The position numbers and the translations under genes were made by a program. Of a stretch of 15,143 nucleotides of DNA, positions 1-7,718 are shown piece by piece; the stretch's first letter is position 1, and the number at the start of each line of letters is the position of its first letter. The DNA is taken from NCBI GenBank assembly GCA_016840025.1, contig JAEOTF010000055.1, forward strand, positions 1 through 15,143, given 5' to 3'. Below the pieces are notes generated by a model. The model worked only from the letters and a program-made list of their open reading frames with translations. It did no database searches and had not been told where the DNA came from. This DNA is from Candidatus Hodarchaeota archaeon (lineage in GTDB: Archaea; Asgardarchaeota; Heimdallarchaeia; Hodarchaeales; YT1-039).

Positions 1-706
1 AGAGCTGGCGAAAGACATCTTCGATAATCACTATAATAGAAAAGAGTATTGAAAAAATAAACAATAATAATACAATACGATTACGAACAACTAATCTAAC
101 AGTGTTCGTTATATGTTTAGAATATGTTTCAGAAGGTGAATCATTCTCCAGACGTTTTTCTGGAATTAAAACCATTATTGCACCAGCACAAAGTGTTGTT
201 ACTGCAGTAAGAAAGATAGGTAAGCTTAGATCAAATGTGGCAAGAAATCCACCTATCAGGCTTGAGGATGCTGCAGCAATTCCTGCTATGAAAATCGCGT
301 GACCATAGACTCGTTGAAAGTCATCTTCTTTTTCATAACTCTTCAACGTATCATATAAAAACGCCTGATCAGCTCCTGACCAGAAAGTCAGACCAATTCC
401 CCAAATAATATATGCGCCTAAAACAATCCAGATTTTATCACCAAAACCAAAAATAATCACCCCGAAAAAGACAAAAACATTACCCACAATGATGGATAGT
501 TTTCTAGATACTTTATCTGCAACAGCTCCTGTAGGAATCTCAGCAAGAGCAATTGTAATCCATAAAACAATATCTGTCACTGTGATCCAGAATATGTTGA
601 ATCCTTTACTTTGTAAAAAAAGAGCCCATACTGGAATCAAAAATCCAAGTGCTCTAATAAATGCAAAGAGATAATATAAATATAAAATTCTACGAAGAGT
701 TGTCAC
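1..706 (-). CDS. MFS family transporter, N-terminal part (runs off left edge)
   Basis: Reading the minus strand from GTG at 706 gives 235 residues without a stop to the window edge. An in-frame TAG lies two codons upstream, so this GTG is the first possible start. The protein is very hydrophobic, with about six to seven membrane segments. It has the MFS loop 2-3 signature (EIPTGAVADKVSRK, residues 56-69) and a GADQAFLYDTL motif (111-121), typical of the drug-exporter-like branch of the major facilitator superfamily. It would act in the cytoplasmic membrane as a secondary transporter; the substrate cannot be told. The C-terminal half is missing only because the window ends. A TATA-like palindrome lies 39-48 bases upstream. 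It is divergent from the citrate-cleaving operon, with 300 bases between them. Family assignment is solid; an export role is inference. Confidence 0.85.
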   Translation of the reverse strand, partial: MTTLRRILYLYYLFAFIRALGFLIPVWALFLQSKGFNIFWITVTDIVLWITIALAEIPTGAVADKVSRKLSIIVGNVFVFFGVIIFGFGDKIWIVLGAYIIWGIGLTFWSGADQAFLYDTLKSYEKEDDFQRVYGHAIFIAGIAAASSSLIGGFLATFDLSLPIFLTAVTTLCAGAIMVLIPEKRLENDSPSETYSKHITNTVRLVVRNRIVLLLFIFSILFSIIVIIEDVFRQL

Positions 707-744
707 AGACTATCCTAACCTTTTATTTCGGTTTTTTTGATAGA

Positions 745-754
745 TTTTATAAAA
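745..754 (-). promoter_or_regulatory. TATA box of the MFS gene
   Basis: TTTTATAAAA sits 39-48 bases upstream of the GTG start at 706, the right distance for an archaeal TATA box with a short 5' leader. The sequence is palindromic, so orientation is inferred from the neighbouring gene. Confidence 0.5.
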
Positions 755-1006
755 GTAATTTCGAAAATAATACTAAATATGTGAAATTTTGATTTTTAAC
801 AAATTAAGATCTTTATTAGAGAAAAAAGTTGGTCTTTGATTATTAATAAGATGTTCAATTAATGTATGAAAGTTTATGATTGATTTAGATGCATGTTAGT
901 CAAAATAATTGATTTCCAAAAGTGAAGAAATGCATAATTTAAGATAGAATTTTTGGCTTAAGGTATATCCGAAAAAGAAAATATTCCATCCAAGGGTGTC
1001 AATAAA
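755..1006 (+). promoter_or_regulatory. Upstream region of the citrate-cleaving operon
   Basis: AT-rich stretch with no credible gene. A TATA-like GCATAATTTA at about 932-941 could drive the operon with a leader of roughly 40 bases. GGTATATCC at 962-970 is an alternative that would give a very short leader. The ribosome binding site is AGGGTG (993-998), 8 bases before the GTG start at 1007. No inverted repeat stands out as an operator. The exact promoter is uncertain. Confidence 0.4.
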
Positions 1007-2314
1007 GTGCGACTCTACGAAAATGAAGCGAAGAGAGTTTTTGAAGAAGCTGGGATTCCAGTCCCAAAACAGTTCGGGATTGTATACTCTGTTGAAGAGA
1101 TTAATCAACTTAATCCAACATTTCCACTAATGATTAAAGCTGCGGTCTTAATTGGAGGAAGAGGTAAGGCAGGAGGAATAAAAAAGGCTAATAACCTAGA
1201 AGAAGCAAAAAAAATCGCTAAAGAATTACTCCAACTGCGAATTAAAGACTATCCTGTAGATCGTTTATTATTGGAAGCTGCTGCTCCAAAAGGAAAGGAA
1301 ATTTATCTGGGTATAACAATAGATCCTACTACCTTTGATCTAGTAGTGATTGCAAGTGCTGAGGGCGGTGTTGAAATTGAAGAAGTCGCTCGTACCAGAC
1401 CTGAAGCTATATTCAGAGAGAATATCACAACTAATGATCCTGAGATACCTGAACCGATTAAGAAAGCAATTGCAGAGTTTATTATTCAGCAACTGAAGAC
1501 AGATAGTTCAATCGATTATAAGTCCTGGAGTTGGAACGTAGAATCTACTTTACAGGATATAGCTTCGAGATTATATCGCACTTTTCAACAATTTGACGCG
1601 AAAACATGCGAAATCAATCCCTTAATTCTCACCTCATCTGAAGCTTTCGCTGTAGATGCGAAGATAGTTCTGGATGACAATGGCCTCTACCGACAGGGAA
1701 GACTCTTTGAGATATTAGGAATTGATTCAAAGCGACATGATGTAGCAGAACCCACCTCTTTTGAGAAAAGAGCCTATCAAGCAGGGTACCCCTATGTGGA
1801 TCTCTTTCCAGAAGGAACACAAAAAGATCCGAATAAACTCTACGTAGGTCTTGTTCCAGGGGGCGCAGGATATGGAATATTCTCAATTGATGAAGTGGCG
1901 AACATAGGCGATCGTTATTTTGGTGGTCGAGTTGTTCCAATTAATTTCATGGATAGTGGAGGAGGACCACCTCAAAATAGAGTCGCAGAAATGTTTCATC
2001 TTCTGATGGATCATCCGCTCGTAGATCTAATTATTACCTCGCGATTTGGTGGTATAAGTAGTTGTGATGTGTTCATTCGAGGGCTCGTTCAAGCATTAAG
2101 AGAAAGATACGGAATAAAACGAATGATTCCAGTCCATGGGAGAATGGTTGGTACAGATCTCCCAAGTGCAAGAACTTATCTTGAAAAAGCACAGGTAGAA
2201 ACACCGAAAGAGCTCGAACAATTAACAATAGTAGTAGGGAATGAGAAAATAATGTTTGATGTTATAAAAGAAGGTATAGTTTCTGCATTTAAAGCAAAAG
2301 GGTGGTCATTATGA
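1007..2314 (+). CDS. aclB: ATP-citrate lyase / citryl-CoA synthetase, ATP-grasp (SucC-like) subunit
   Basis: A 435-residue protein of the succinyl-CoA synthetase beta type. The N-terminal ATP-grasp domain carries GGRGKAGGI (50-58) for nucleotide binding, then CEINPL (201-206) and AVDAKI (215-220) for metal and phosphate handling. The C-terminal CoA-ligase domain has INFMDSGGGPPQNRV (312-326) and SRFGGISSCD (345-354). With the next gene, which carries the phosphohistidine and a citrate synthase-like domain, it should activate citrate to citryl-CoA using ATP and CoA in the cytoplasm. Together the pair would give acetyl-CoA and oxaloacetate, as in the reductive TCA cycle or in cytosolic acetyl-CoA supply. 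Its C-terminal half is closer to SucC than to the corresponding part of animal ACLY. The start is GTG, preceded by AGGGTG at good spacing. The citrate specificity is inferred from the fused partner, not read from active-site residues. Confidence 0.85.
   Translation: MRLYENEAKRVFEEAGIPVPKQFGIVYSVEEINQLNPTFPLMIKAAVLIGGRGKAGGIKKANNLEEAKKIAKELLQLRIKDYPVDRLLLEAAAPKGKEIYLGITIDPTTFDLVVIASAEGGVEIEEVARTRPEAIFRENITTNDPEIPEPIKKAIAEFIIQQLKTDSSIDYKSWSWNVESTLQDIASRLYRTFQQFDAKTCEINPLILTSSEAFAVDAKIVLDDNGLYRQGRLFEILGIDSKRHDVAEPTSFEKRAYQAGYPYVDLFPEGTQKDPNKLYVGLVPGGAGYGIFSIDEVANIGDRYFGGRVVPINFMDSGGGPPQNRVAEMFHLLMDHPLVDLIITSRFGGISSCDVFIRGLVQALRERYGIKRMIPVHGRMVGTDLPSARTYLEKAQVETPKELEQLTIVVGNEKIMFDVIKEGIVSAFKAKGWSL
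2300..2314 (+). promoter_or_regulatory. ATGA stop-start overlap and RBS coupling the two lyase subunits
   Basis: GGGTGGT (2300-2306) lies 4 bases before ATG 2311. That ATG overlaps the upstream TGA stop (2312-2314) as ATGA. This decides the start of the second gene: the in-frame GTG at 2302 lies inside the ribosome binding site and is an unlikely start. The overlap implies translational coupling and equal subunit output. Confidence 0.7.
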
Positions 2315-4473
2315 CACAAGTAACACGACTGAAGAGAATTCTACCCAATCAAGGAATTCTTTATTATTTCATTAAACAGCGTCGACCTGATTTAGCCAAG
2401 GTCATTGACCAAACTGGAACGATTGAAACGATAATTATCGGCTTAGGACGGCAAGGCACTCGACATGCTGGATTAATGCAAGAATTTGGAACAGATGTCA
2501 CAGCGGGAATTGCTGCTGGTCGAGGAGGAACACGAATCCATGAAACAATCCCTGTATATGATACGGCAAAAGAATGTTTGGATGATCACCCTCATATTGC
2601 AGCGGCGAGTATTTGGAGACATTATTCTACTGCAAAGGATGCCATTCTCGAAGTTATTGAAGCAGGTATTCCAGTGGTAGTACTTATCACTGAGGGTATA
2701 CCGCAACGAGATGTTAGAGACATCTTAGTGGCTGCTCGAAAGCATAATACCCTATTACTGGGCGGTAACACGCCAGGAATTATTTTTCCACCCGAAGGAA
2801 TAAAGATTGGAATGCTTCCTGATGTGTTTCATCCACAAGAAACAACGACAGGACAAACAGGTCCGAAAGGAGTGACCATCCTTTCCCGAAGTGGAGCGAT
2901 TCTCTATCATCTCTCTGATGCTCTTGCAAGTGTTGGAATTGCTCAAAACGCAGTGATTGGAGTTGGTGGTGATGGTATAATTGGATCACGGTTCATTGAC
3001 CTAGTTTCCGAGGCATCTAACTATGAACACACCGATTTAGTAGTAATTGCTGGCGAAATCGGTGGTGCACAAGAGGAATTACTTGCTAATGACATTAAAA
3101 CTCACCCAGAAAAATATCCGAAACCAATTATTGCAGAAATTTCAGGCGCTCATGCTCCTGAAGGAAAGACTATGGGACATGCAGGAGCGGTTGTAGCACC
3201 AGGACAGGCTTATGGAACCCATCAATCAAAAAAAGATGCTTTAAGGGAAGCAGGTGTTGTTGTTGTCAATAGCCAAGAAGACCTAATTGAAGAAGTTAAA
3301 AAAGCTCTAAAAAACAAGACCTATTTCCGTGTGGAGGACTATTATCAGCGAATGAAGGAAAAATGGGAAGAGAAAACAGCAAAGCCCAGCTGGGGCACTC
3401 TTGTAACGAAAGTGGAGCCCAATAACCTATTGATTTCTGGATATCCGTTACAGGAATTGGTTGGTCGTAAAAACATTCTCGAAATTATGCATTTATTGGT
3501 AAAAGGCGAGTTACCCTCTACTAAACGTTTAGCAGCTCTCAATACTATCGCCATTGAAGCAGTAAATATGGAAATTGAGATTTTACCTCAACTGGAAACA
3601 GAAGATGTCTCTAAAACGCTTAGCAAATACCTTCTTTTAGATCAGGGACTCGCACAACGACCTCAATCAGGGAAAGATGGACCAATAGAAAAAGCAGCTT
3701 TTTGCCTTGGACGAACGATCCGTTATTTAGCAGCAATTCACGGTACATTCGATAAAATGGAGAATATAACTTCTTCACAACCTTTATCCCATGCACTCTA
3801 TCATGCTGTTACTGGTGAAAAAGTTATTGATGATACGAAAGCACAATTGCTTGAAGCTATGGTAGTTGCGAGTGTGGATCATGGTGTTACTCCACCATCC
3901 GCTCAGGCTACTATTATTGCAGCATCTACCCGAGCTGCGTATGAAGTTGCTGTAGCGCATGGAGTAGGTGCTATTACTGATGTCCATGGAGGAGCAGGAG
4001 CAAAAGCTGCTCAATTCTTTTTGAAATCAGTAGAGCAAGCCGGTACTAATAATCTCCCAATTGAAGAATCGACTCATAAAGTGATGTCAGAATACATTAA
4101 AGCAGGAAAACGGATCCAAGGTCTTGGTCACCGTATTCACACCCGTGATCCCCGTCGTGACGTTCTTTGGGAGCTTGCAGATAAAGCAAATTTATCTGGA
4201 CGTTGTGTGGAAGTATCAAAAGTAGTATCCACAGTTTTTGAGAGAGTACGCGGAATGACATTACCAATTAATGTTGATGGTGTGATTGGAGCGATAGTAG
4301 CGGATTTAGGGCTTGATCCGTCTCTAGCTAAGTCTTTGTTTATCCTTGGTCGAGTAGCAGGGCTCTCAGCTCATTATTTTGAAGAAATTGCCTCCCAACC
4401 TCAAATGCGCAGAATTAACTTTGCTGACGCAGTATACAAAGGAAAAGCACTAAGAAAGGTTCCAACAGCCTGA
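2311..4473 (+). CDS. aclA: ATP-citrate lyase large subunit: SucD-like ligase fused to citrate synthase/citryl-CoA lyase domain
   Basis: Starting at ATG 2311 the protein has 720 residues. After a ~40-residue N-terminal extension comes a CoA-binding Rossmann domain (IIIGLGRQGTRHAG, 41-54). Next is the ligase domain with the phosphohistidine motif KTMGHAGAVV, His290. From about residue 360 follows a citrate synthase/citryl-CoA lyase domain: LISGYPLQELVGRK (374-387), His524 in SVDHGVTPPS, His607 in GLGHRIHTRDPRRD and Asp656 in NVDGVIG. These match the usual catalytic His-His-Asp set. It should receive phosphate from ATP via the partner subunit, form citryl-CoA, and split it to acetyl-CoA and oxaloacetate. 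It is about 110 residues longer than the usual ~610-residue AclA. The extra length is the N-terminal extension plus a fuller citrate synthase helical region (about 410-515), and the first half resembles SucD. It is therefore an unusual form of the enzyme. Alternative substrates such as methylcitrate cannot be excluded. Confidence 0.85.
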   Translation: MTQVTRLKRILPNQGILYYFIKQRRPDLAKVIDQTGTIETIIIGLGRQGTRHAGLMQEFGTDVTAGIAAGRGGTRIHETIPVYDTAKECLDDHPHIAAASIWRHYSTAKDAILEVIEAGIPVVVLITEGIPQRDVRDILVAARKHNTLLLGGNTPGIIFPPEGIKIGMLPDVFHPQETTTGQTGPKGVTILSRSGAILYHLSDALASVGIAQNAVIGVGGDGIIGSRFIDLVSEASNYEHTDLVVIAGEIGGAQEELLANDIKTHPEKYPKPIIAEISGAHAPEGKTMGHAGAVVAPGQAYGTHQSKKDALREAGVVVVNSQEDLIEEVKKALKNKTYFRVEDYYQRMKEKWEEKTAKPSWGTLVTKVEPNNLLISGYPLQELVGRKNILEIMHLLVKGELPSTKRLAALNTIAIEAVNMEIEILPQLETEDVSKTLSKYLLLDQGLAQRPQSGKDGPIEKAAFCLGRTIRYLAAIHGTFDKMENITSSQPLSHALYHAVTGEKVIDDTKAQLLEAMVVASVDHGVTPPSAQATIIAASTRAAYEVAVAHGVGAITDVHGGAGAKAAQFFLKSVEQAGTNNLPIEESTHKVMSEYIKAGKRIQGLGHRIHTRDPRRDVLWELADKANLSGRCVEVSKVVSTVFERVRGMTLPINVDGVIGAIVADLGLDPSLAKSLFILGRVAGLSAHYFEEIASQPQMRRINFADAVYKGKALRKVPTA

Positions 4474-4484
4474 TATACTAGAAA

Positions 4485-4507
4485 CCCCTTTTTCTTTCTC
4501 TCTTTTT
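4485..4507 (+). terminator. T-rich terminator after the citrate-cleaving operon
   Basis: Pyrimidine-rich stretch with T5 at 4489-4493 and T5 at 4503-4507, starting 16 bases after the aclA stop, without a clear hairpin. This is the usual form of archaeal T-tract termination. Confidence 0.5.
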
Positions 4508-4580
4508 GAGAATATTCGATAATAGAGAAAAAAAGCTTGTTAAAGGGTGAATTTTCCATATTTTATAGTTTTTAATACAT

Positions 4581-4640
4581 TTTATAATTAAATGACTAAT
4601 TATAGAACCGGGATTAATTAATGATATATTGCATGTGATG
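4581..4640 (+). promoter_or_regulatory. Promoter and RBS of the MNT/HEPN operon
   Basis: A TATA-like TTTATAATTAAA lies at 4581-4592, about 50-60 bases upstream of the start. GTGATG (4635-4640) is a good archaeal ribosome binding site, 2 bases before ATG 4643. No strong inverted repeat is seen in the leader. Confidence 0.5.
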
Positions 4641-4642
4641 AT

Positions 4643-5068
4643 ATGAGAAGAATCAATTTTCCTCCTGACGATATAAAACAAAGAAGATTAAATGAAATTT
4701 TTAATCAGTTTTCAATACGTTTTGCGGTTCTTTACGGATCTGTAGCTCGAGGAAACAATAATTGGCAGAGCGATATCGATATAGCTGTTTCTTGGCCTCA
4801 ATTTCTAACATTTTCAGCACAAGAACAGTATAAAAAGCTAGGTCAGCTTAATCTTAAAAGTGAAATAGCGATTGGACAGCCAAATGTTGAAATAAGAGTT
4901 TTAGAACAATTAAATCCATCAATACAGTTTCGTGTTTTTCGTGATGGATTTTTAATATTTGAGCAACAAAAAGGCATTCATAAGCTAGTTTTAGAATCAC
5001 TGTTACTCCAGTATTATGATTATGCAATCTGGGAAAAAAACTATCTGAAACAGGCACTGAAATCTTAG
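4643..5068 (+). CDS. mntA: MntA-like minimal nucleotidyltransferase (antitoxin of MNT-HEPN pair)
   Basis: A 141-residue protein with the polymerase-beta-type minimal nucleotidyltransferase signature GSX10DXD: Gly32-Ser33, then ten residues, then Asp44-Ile-Asp46 (in LYGSVARGNNNWQSDIDIAV). The third acidic position appears to be Glu83 in NVEIRVLEQL, where aspartate is more common. In characterised MntA/HepT systems this protein is the antitoxin and inactivates the HEPN toxin by adding AMP to the tyrosine of its RX4HXY motif. The next gene, overlapping by one base, is exactly such a HEPN protein. The length is normal for the family and all motifs needed for activity are present. The role in this organism is inferred from family and gene pairing. 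Confidence 0.85.
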   Translation: MRRINFPPDDIKQRRLNEIFNQFSIRFAVLYGSVARGNNNWQSDIDIAVSWPQFLTFSAQEQYKKLGQLNLKSEIAIGQPNVEIRVLEQLNPSIQFRVFRDGFLIFEQQKGIHKLVLESLLLQYYDYAIWEKNYLKQALKS

Positions 5069-5511
5069 TGGAGAGTGATAATTTGGATACAGAAATGGTA
5101 AAGAGAAAATTTGTCTATAGCAAAAAATATTACAAAGCAGTCCAAAAGTTATTGGAAGACTATGACGAGAATACATTCCTAGACGACTTTGATGCGCAAG
5201 TTAAAGGAGAAAGATTCTTTGAGGTTTTGATGCAAATAATACTGGATATATGTACTCATATTATGGCTAATTTAGAAAAGCCTGTTCCTGAATCTTATGC
5301 AGCCTGTTTGTTGAATCTAGCTGAAGAAAAAATTATTACTAAAGAGTTAGCAGCGGAATTAGGATCCGCTATAAAGATGAGAAACCTTATTACTCACCAA
5401 TATGAAAATTTTAGCTATAAAATACTATATTTTTCACTGAAAGCCTTATTGAAAGATTTTTCTTTTTATGAAGAAGCCATTCTTGAGTGGATAAAGAAAT
5501 ATCAAATGTAA
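5068..5511 (+). CDS. hepT: HepT-like HEPN ribonuclease toxin (DUF86 type)
   Basis: An all-helical protein of up to 147 residues with the HEPN active-site motif RNLITHQY: Arg105, His110 and Tyr112 of the RX4HXY pattern, preceded by LGSAIKM as in HepT proteins. HepT toxins cleave RNA as dimers and are silenced when the partner MntA AMPylates the motif tyrosine, here Tyr112. The first possible start is GTG 5068, sharing one base with the TAG stop of the antitoxin gene. TTG 5083, after AGTGAT, or ATG 5095 would remove 5 or 9 residues without touching the domain. The overlap implies one transcript with the antitoxin gene first, the usual order. The motif is intact, so the toxin is probably active. 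Toxicity here is inferred, not shown. Confidence 0.85.
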   Translation: MESDNLDTEMVKRKFVYSKKYYKAVQKLLEDYDENTFLDDFDAQVKGERFFEVLMQIILDICTHIMANLEKPVPESYAACLLNLAEEKIITKELAAELGSAIKMRNLITHQYENFSYKILYFSLKALLKDFSFYEEAILEWIKKYQM

Positions 5512-5549
5512 GAAAAAGCATAATTAAAAGGGGTTTGTGTCGAGGCGCC

Positions 5550-5556
5550 AAAAAAA
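5550..5556 (-). terminator. Possible T-tract terminator of the SDR gene
   Basis: On the minus strand, seven T residues lie about 45 bases beyond the stop of the dehydrogenase, in the 88-base gap between it and the convergent hepT gene. Only a weak 4-bp stem (CGCC 5546-5549 with GGCG 5565-5568) flanks the run, so termination would rest on the T-tract. Confidence 0.3.
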
Positions 5557-5599
5557 GAGAATTAGGCGATTTACCCAAATTTCAGTTCATTTCTCTAAA

Positions 5600-6550
5600 C
5601 TAAAACTCGTACTTGAGTCCAATGAGTTCTTCGGAAATCTCCCATAATCTTTTTGCAATAGTTTCATCATGAGATAGCTCATTAGATGAAACTTTCTTGG
5701 GATGTCCTCTCATTTCACCCATTCCACCAGGACCATAATATGCTCCTGATTCAGCATCAGGACTTGTAGCTGCGTATAACATTGGTAAAGCGCCTTTAGC
5801 AGCACTTTGAGCGATAAGTACATTGCCTGTTGCCAATGCTATGCGTGTAACCCGAGAAAATAGTGTCTTTTTTCCAGTTCTCATACCAGTAGACTGTAGG
5901 CTTGTTCGGGACCATCCAGGATGCGATGCCATAGATTTAACTCCATTATTATTCTTTTTTAATCTACGATCCATTTCATATGTGAAATATAAATTAGCTA
6001 TCTTCGACCGTCCATAAGCACCTGTGTGTGAATAGGTCTTTTCTTTTTCCCAGTTTAAATTCTCAAAATCTATGCTGCCAAAATTTGAGGCGGTGCTGCT
6101 CATATTTACTATTCGACCATTAACTTTAGTTATTAAGTCAAATAGTAAGCCTGTAAGGGCAAAATGACCAAAATGATTAGTTCCTAATTGGAGTTCAAAC
6201 CCATCGACGGTTTCAATTCGCTTAGGTACCATCATGATTCCACCATTATTCAATAATATATCCAAAGTATCATGATTTTTTCGATAATTCTCCGCAAAAG
6301 AGCGAACACTTGAAAGATCTGAAAGATCTAATTGTAGAATCTCAAGAGAAGCGTTAGGGTTGTCTTTAAGAATTTTGGCTTTCGCCTTCTCAGCCTTTTC
6401 CATGTTTCGACATGCCATAATAACATGTGCACCTTTAAGAGCGAGCGCTTTAGCTGCTTCGTATCCTGTCCCCGAATTTGCACCGGTGACAATAATTTTC
6501 TTACCTGATTGATCAGGTATGTCTTCCACTTTCCATTTTTTCTTTGACAT
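5600..6550 (-). CDS. Short-chain dehydrogenase/reductase (retinol dehydrogenase-like, NADP type)
   Basis: A 316-residue classical SDR counted from ATG 6550. It has the Rossmann motif TGANSGTG (22-29), ACRN (46-49) whose arginine favours NADP(H), and LDLSDL (74-79). It also has NNGG (101-104, usually NNAG), VNMSS (148-152) with the catalytic serine, and YGRSK with Tyr179 and Lys183. PGWSRTSL follows at 211-218. These features are typical of the retinol dehydrogenase/WWOX/protochlorophyllide reductase-like branch, which reduces or oxidises carbonyl or alcohol groups of varied small molecules; the substrate is unknown. The upstream in-frame ATG at 6583 is less likely because GAGGT lies just before ATG 6550. 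It is divergent from a TrmB-family regulator and convergent with hepT. The G replacing A in NNAG is a mild oddity. Regulation by the neighbour is inferred from position. Confidence 0.85.
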   Translation of the reverse strand: MSKKKWKVEDIPDQSGKKIIVTGANSGTGYEAAKALALKGAHVIMACRNMEKAEKAKAKILKDNPNASLEILQLDLSDLSSVRSFAENYRKNHDTLDILLNNGGIMMVPKRIETVDGFELQLGTNHFGHFALTGLLFDLITKVNGRIVNMSSTASNFGSIDFENLNWEKEKTYSHTGAYGRSKIANLYFTYEMDRRLKKNNNGVKSMASHPGWSRTSLQSTGMRTGKKTLFSRVTRIALATGNVLIAQSAAKGALPMLYAATSPDAESGAYYGPGGMGEMRGHPKKVSSNELSHDETIAKRLWEISEELIGLKYEF

Positions 6551-6590
6551 GTTCTTTACCTCAATAGATCTCTGATTTCTCAAAACAGAA

Positions 6591-6600
6591 GATTTATATT
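6591..6600 (-). promoter_or_regulatory. TATA box of the SDR gene
   Basis: On the minus strand AATATAAATC lies 41-50 bases upstream of ATG 6550, giving a predicted leader of about 20 bases that holds the GAGGT ribosome binding site. Confidence 0.55.
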
Positions 6601-6627
6601 AGAGATATTCTTTAAGTCCTATAACTC

Positions 6628-6642
6628 ACAACTAATAGTTGT
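6628..6642. promoter_or_regulatory. 15-bp palindrome, candidate operator between SDR and TrmB genes
   Basis: ACAACT-AAT-AGTTGT is a perfect inverted repeat with 6-bp arms and a 3-bp spacer. It abuts the TATA box of the TrmB-family gene and lies about 28 bases upstream of the TATA box of the divergent dehydrogenase. The position suits a TrmB-type dimer acting on both promoters. That this regulator binds it is inference. Confidence 0.5.
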
Positions 6643-6654
6643 ATAATATAAATA
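6642..6654 (+). promoter_or_regulatory. TATA box of the TrmB-family gene
   Basis: TATAATATAAATA lies 38-50 bases upstream of ATG 6692, predicting a transcription start near 6675 and a short leader. Confidence 0.55.
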
Positions 6655-6665
6655 ATTTACTCGGG

Positions 6666-6680
6666 TTTTCCGAACGAAAA
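6666..6680. promoter_or_regulatory. Second inverted repeat near the trmB transcription start
   Basis: TTTTC-CGAAC-GAAAA has 5-bp arms and sits where transcription of the regulator gene should begin. A protein bound there would block its own gene. The arms are short and it could be chance. Confidence 0.25.
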
Positions 6681-6691
6681 GTTGAAAGAAA

Positions 6692-7534
6692 ATGTCAGAA
6701 CTAGAAATGGAGTCAATTGATGTAAAAGAACTGGAAATGTTTGGCTTATCCAATTATGAAGCTAGAGCATACCTTCATCTCTTACCAATGGGACTTACTA
6801 CAGCTAAACACCTATCTAGTCTTTCTTCAATTCCAGGAGGGCGAATCTATGAAGTACTAACGACTCTTGAACAGAAAGGCTTAGTTCAGAAACAAGATTC
6901 ACGGCCAAAAAGATATTTAGCAATCGAACCATCTCATGCATTAAGAAGTTTACTTGAAATGAAAAATGAAGAACTAGAAATTATTAAACAGAGTGCATCA
7001 TCTGTGGAAGAAAAGCTGTCCTCAATTTATAACTCTCCTGTTAGTGAAAGTTTGTTCTGGAGTGTTGCGATGGAGGGGGAGATGATGGAACGGTTAGCGC
7101 AAAAGTTTGCAGAGACTGAAAAAGAGCTTTTATTATTCAATAATTTGGATCCAATGGATGTTAGAACCTCAAAAGAAGCACTCAAAGCAAACATTGATGT
7201 TCTTGAACTTCTGAAGGAAAGAAAAGTTGACATCAAAATGATAATTGGGGGTATAACCGAAGAACAGTTTAAAGAAGTATATCTACCTGCAATGTTACCC
7301 TATTTTGATATTATTAAGGATATTCCTGCGCGTATTACACTAAGGAAAACCAATGCATTTGATGTGATTGATCAAGAAAAAGTAGTAATTAAGATCCCCA
7401 ATCCTGTTGAACCTACTGAATATATTGCCTTAATATACCTCTGGCAAAAGAATTTTGCCGAAAAAATGCGAAAAAAATTCTTTGTCTTGTGGGAAACCAG
7501 CAAAGAACTAAAAATAAAAGTAGATCTTGAATAA
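6692..7534 (+). CDS. TrmB-family transcriptional regulator
   Basis: A 280-residue protein. Residues 14-80 form the TrmB winged helix: FGLSNYEARAYLHLL, then GLTTAKHLSSLSSIPGGRIY as helix-turn-helix, then LEQKGLVQKQDSRPKRYLAIEP as the wing. A helical linker (about 82-112, rich in Glu and Lys) suits dimer formation. The rest resembles the PLD-like or effector-sensing region found behind many archaeal TrmB helices; it has no obvious sugar-binding signature, so the ligand is unknown. TrmB proteins repress or activate promoters in archaea in response to small molecules, often sugars. It is divergent from the dehydrogenase, with palindromes in the shared promoter region, which suggests it controls that gene and itself. 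The ribosome binding site before ATG 6692 is weak, fitting a short leader. Confidence 0.8.
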   Translation: MSELEMESIDVKELEMFGLSNYEARAYLHLLPMGLTTAKHLSSLSSIPGGRIYEVLTTLEQKGLVQKQDSRPKRYLAIEPSHALRSLLEMKNEELEIIKQSASSVEEKLSSIYNSPVSESLFWSVAMEGEMMERLAQKFAETEKELLLFNNLDPMDVRTSKEALKANIDVLELLKERKVDIKMIIGGITEEQFKEVYLPAMLPYFDIIKDIPARITLRKTNAFDVIDQEKVVIKIPNPVEPTEYIALIYLWQKNFAEKMRKKFFVLWETSKELKIKVDLE

Positions 7535-7718
7535 GATTAGTTAAGATTCGTGATCTGTCAAGGTTTGGATTATGATGACCAATAGTGGTTCTGCTTATAG
7601 ATAAATCACCCACACTTTGGGAGTAATTGATCATTCGTCAATATTTAGAGGATACTGTTAACAAGCACATATGAAGTTGTTGACGATCACATAAGAAGTG
7701 TCTAATATTTGGGGATTA

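Noticed and set aside
1629..1940. Minus-strand open frame of 103 residues inside the small lyase subunit gene
   Set aside because: It is antisense to a well-supported gene and has low-complexity, His/Leu-rich content typical of a shadow frame.
2302..2310. GTG 2302 as the start of the large lyase subunit
   Set aside because: It lies within the GGGTGGT ribosome binding site that serves ATG 2311, and the ATGA overlap is the more usual coupling.
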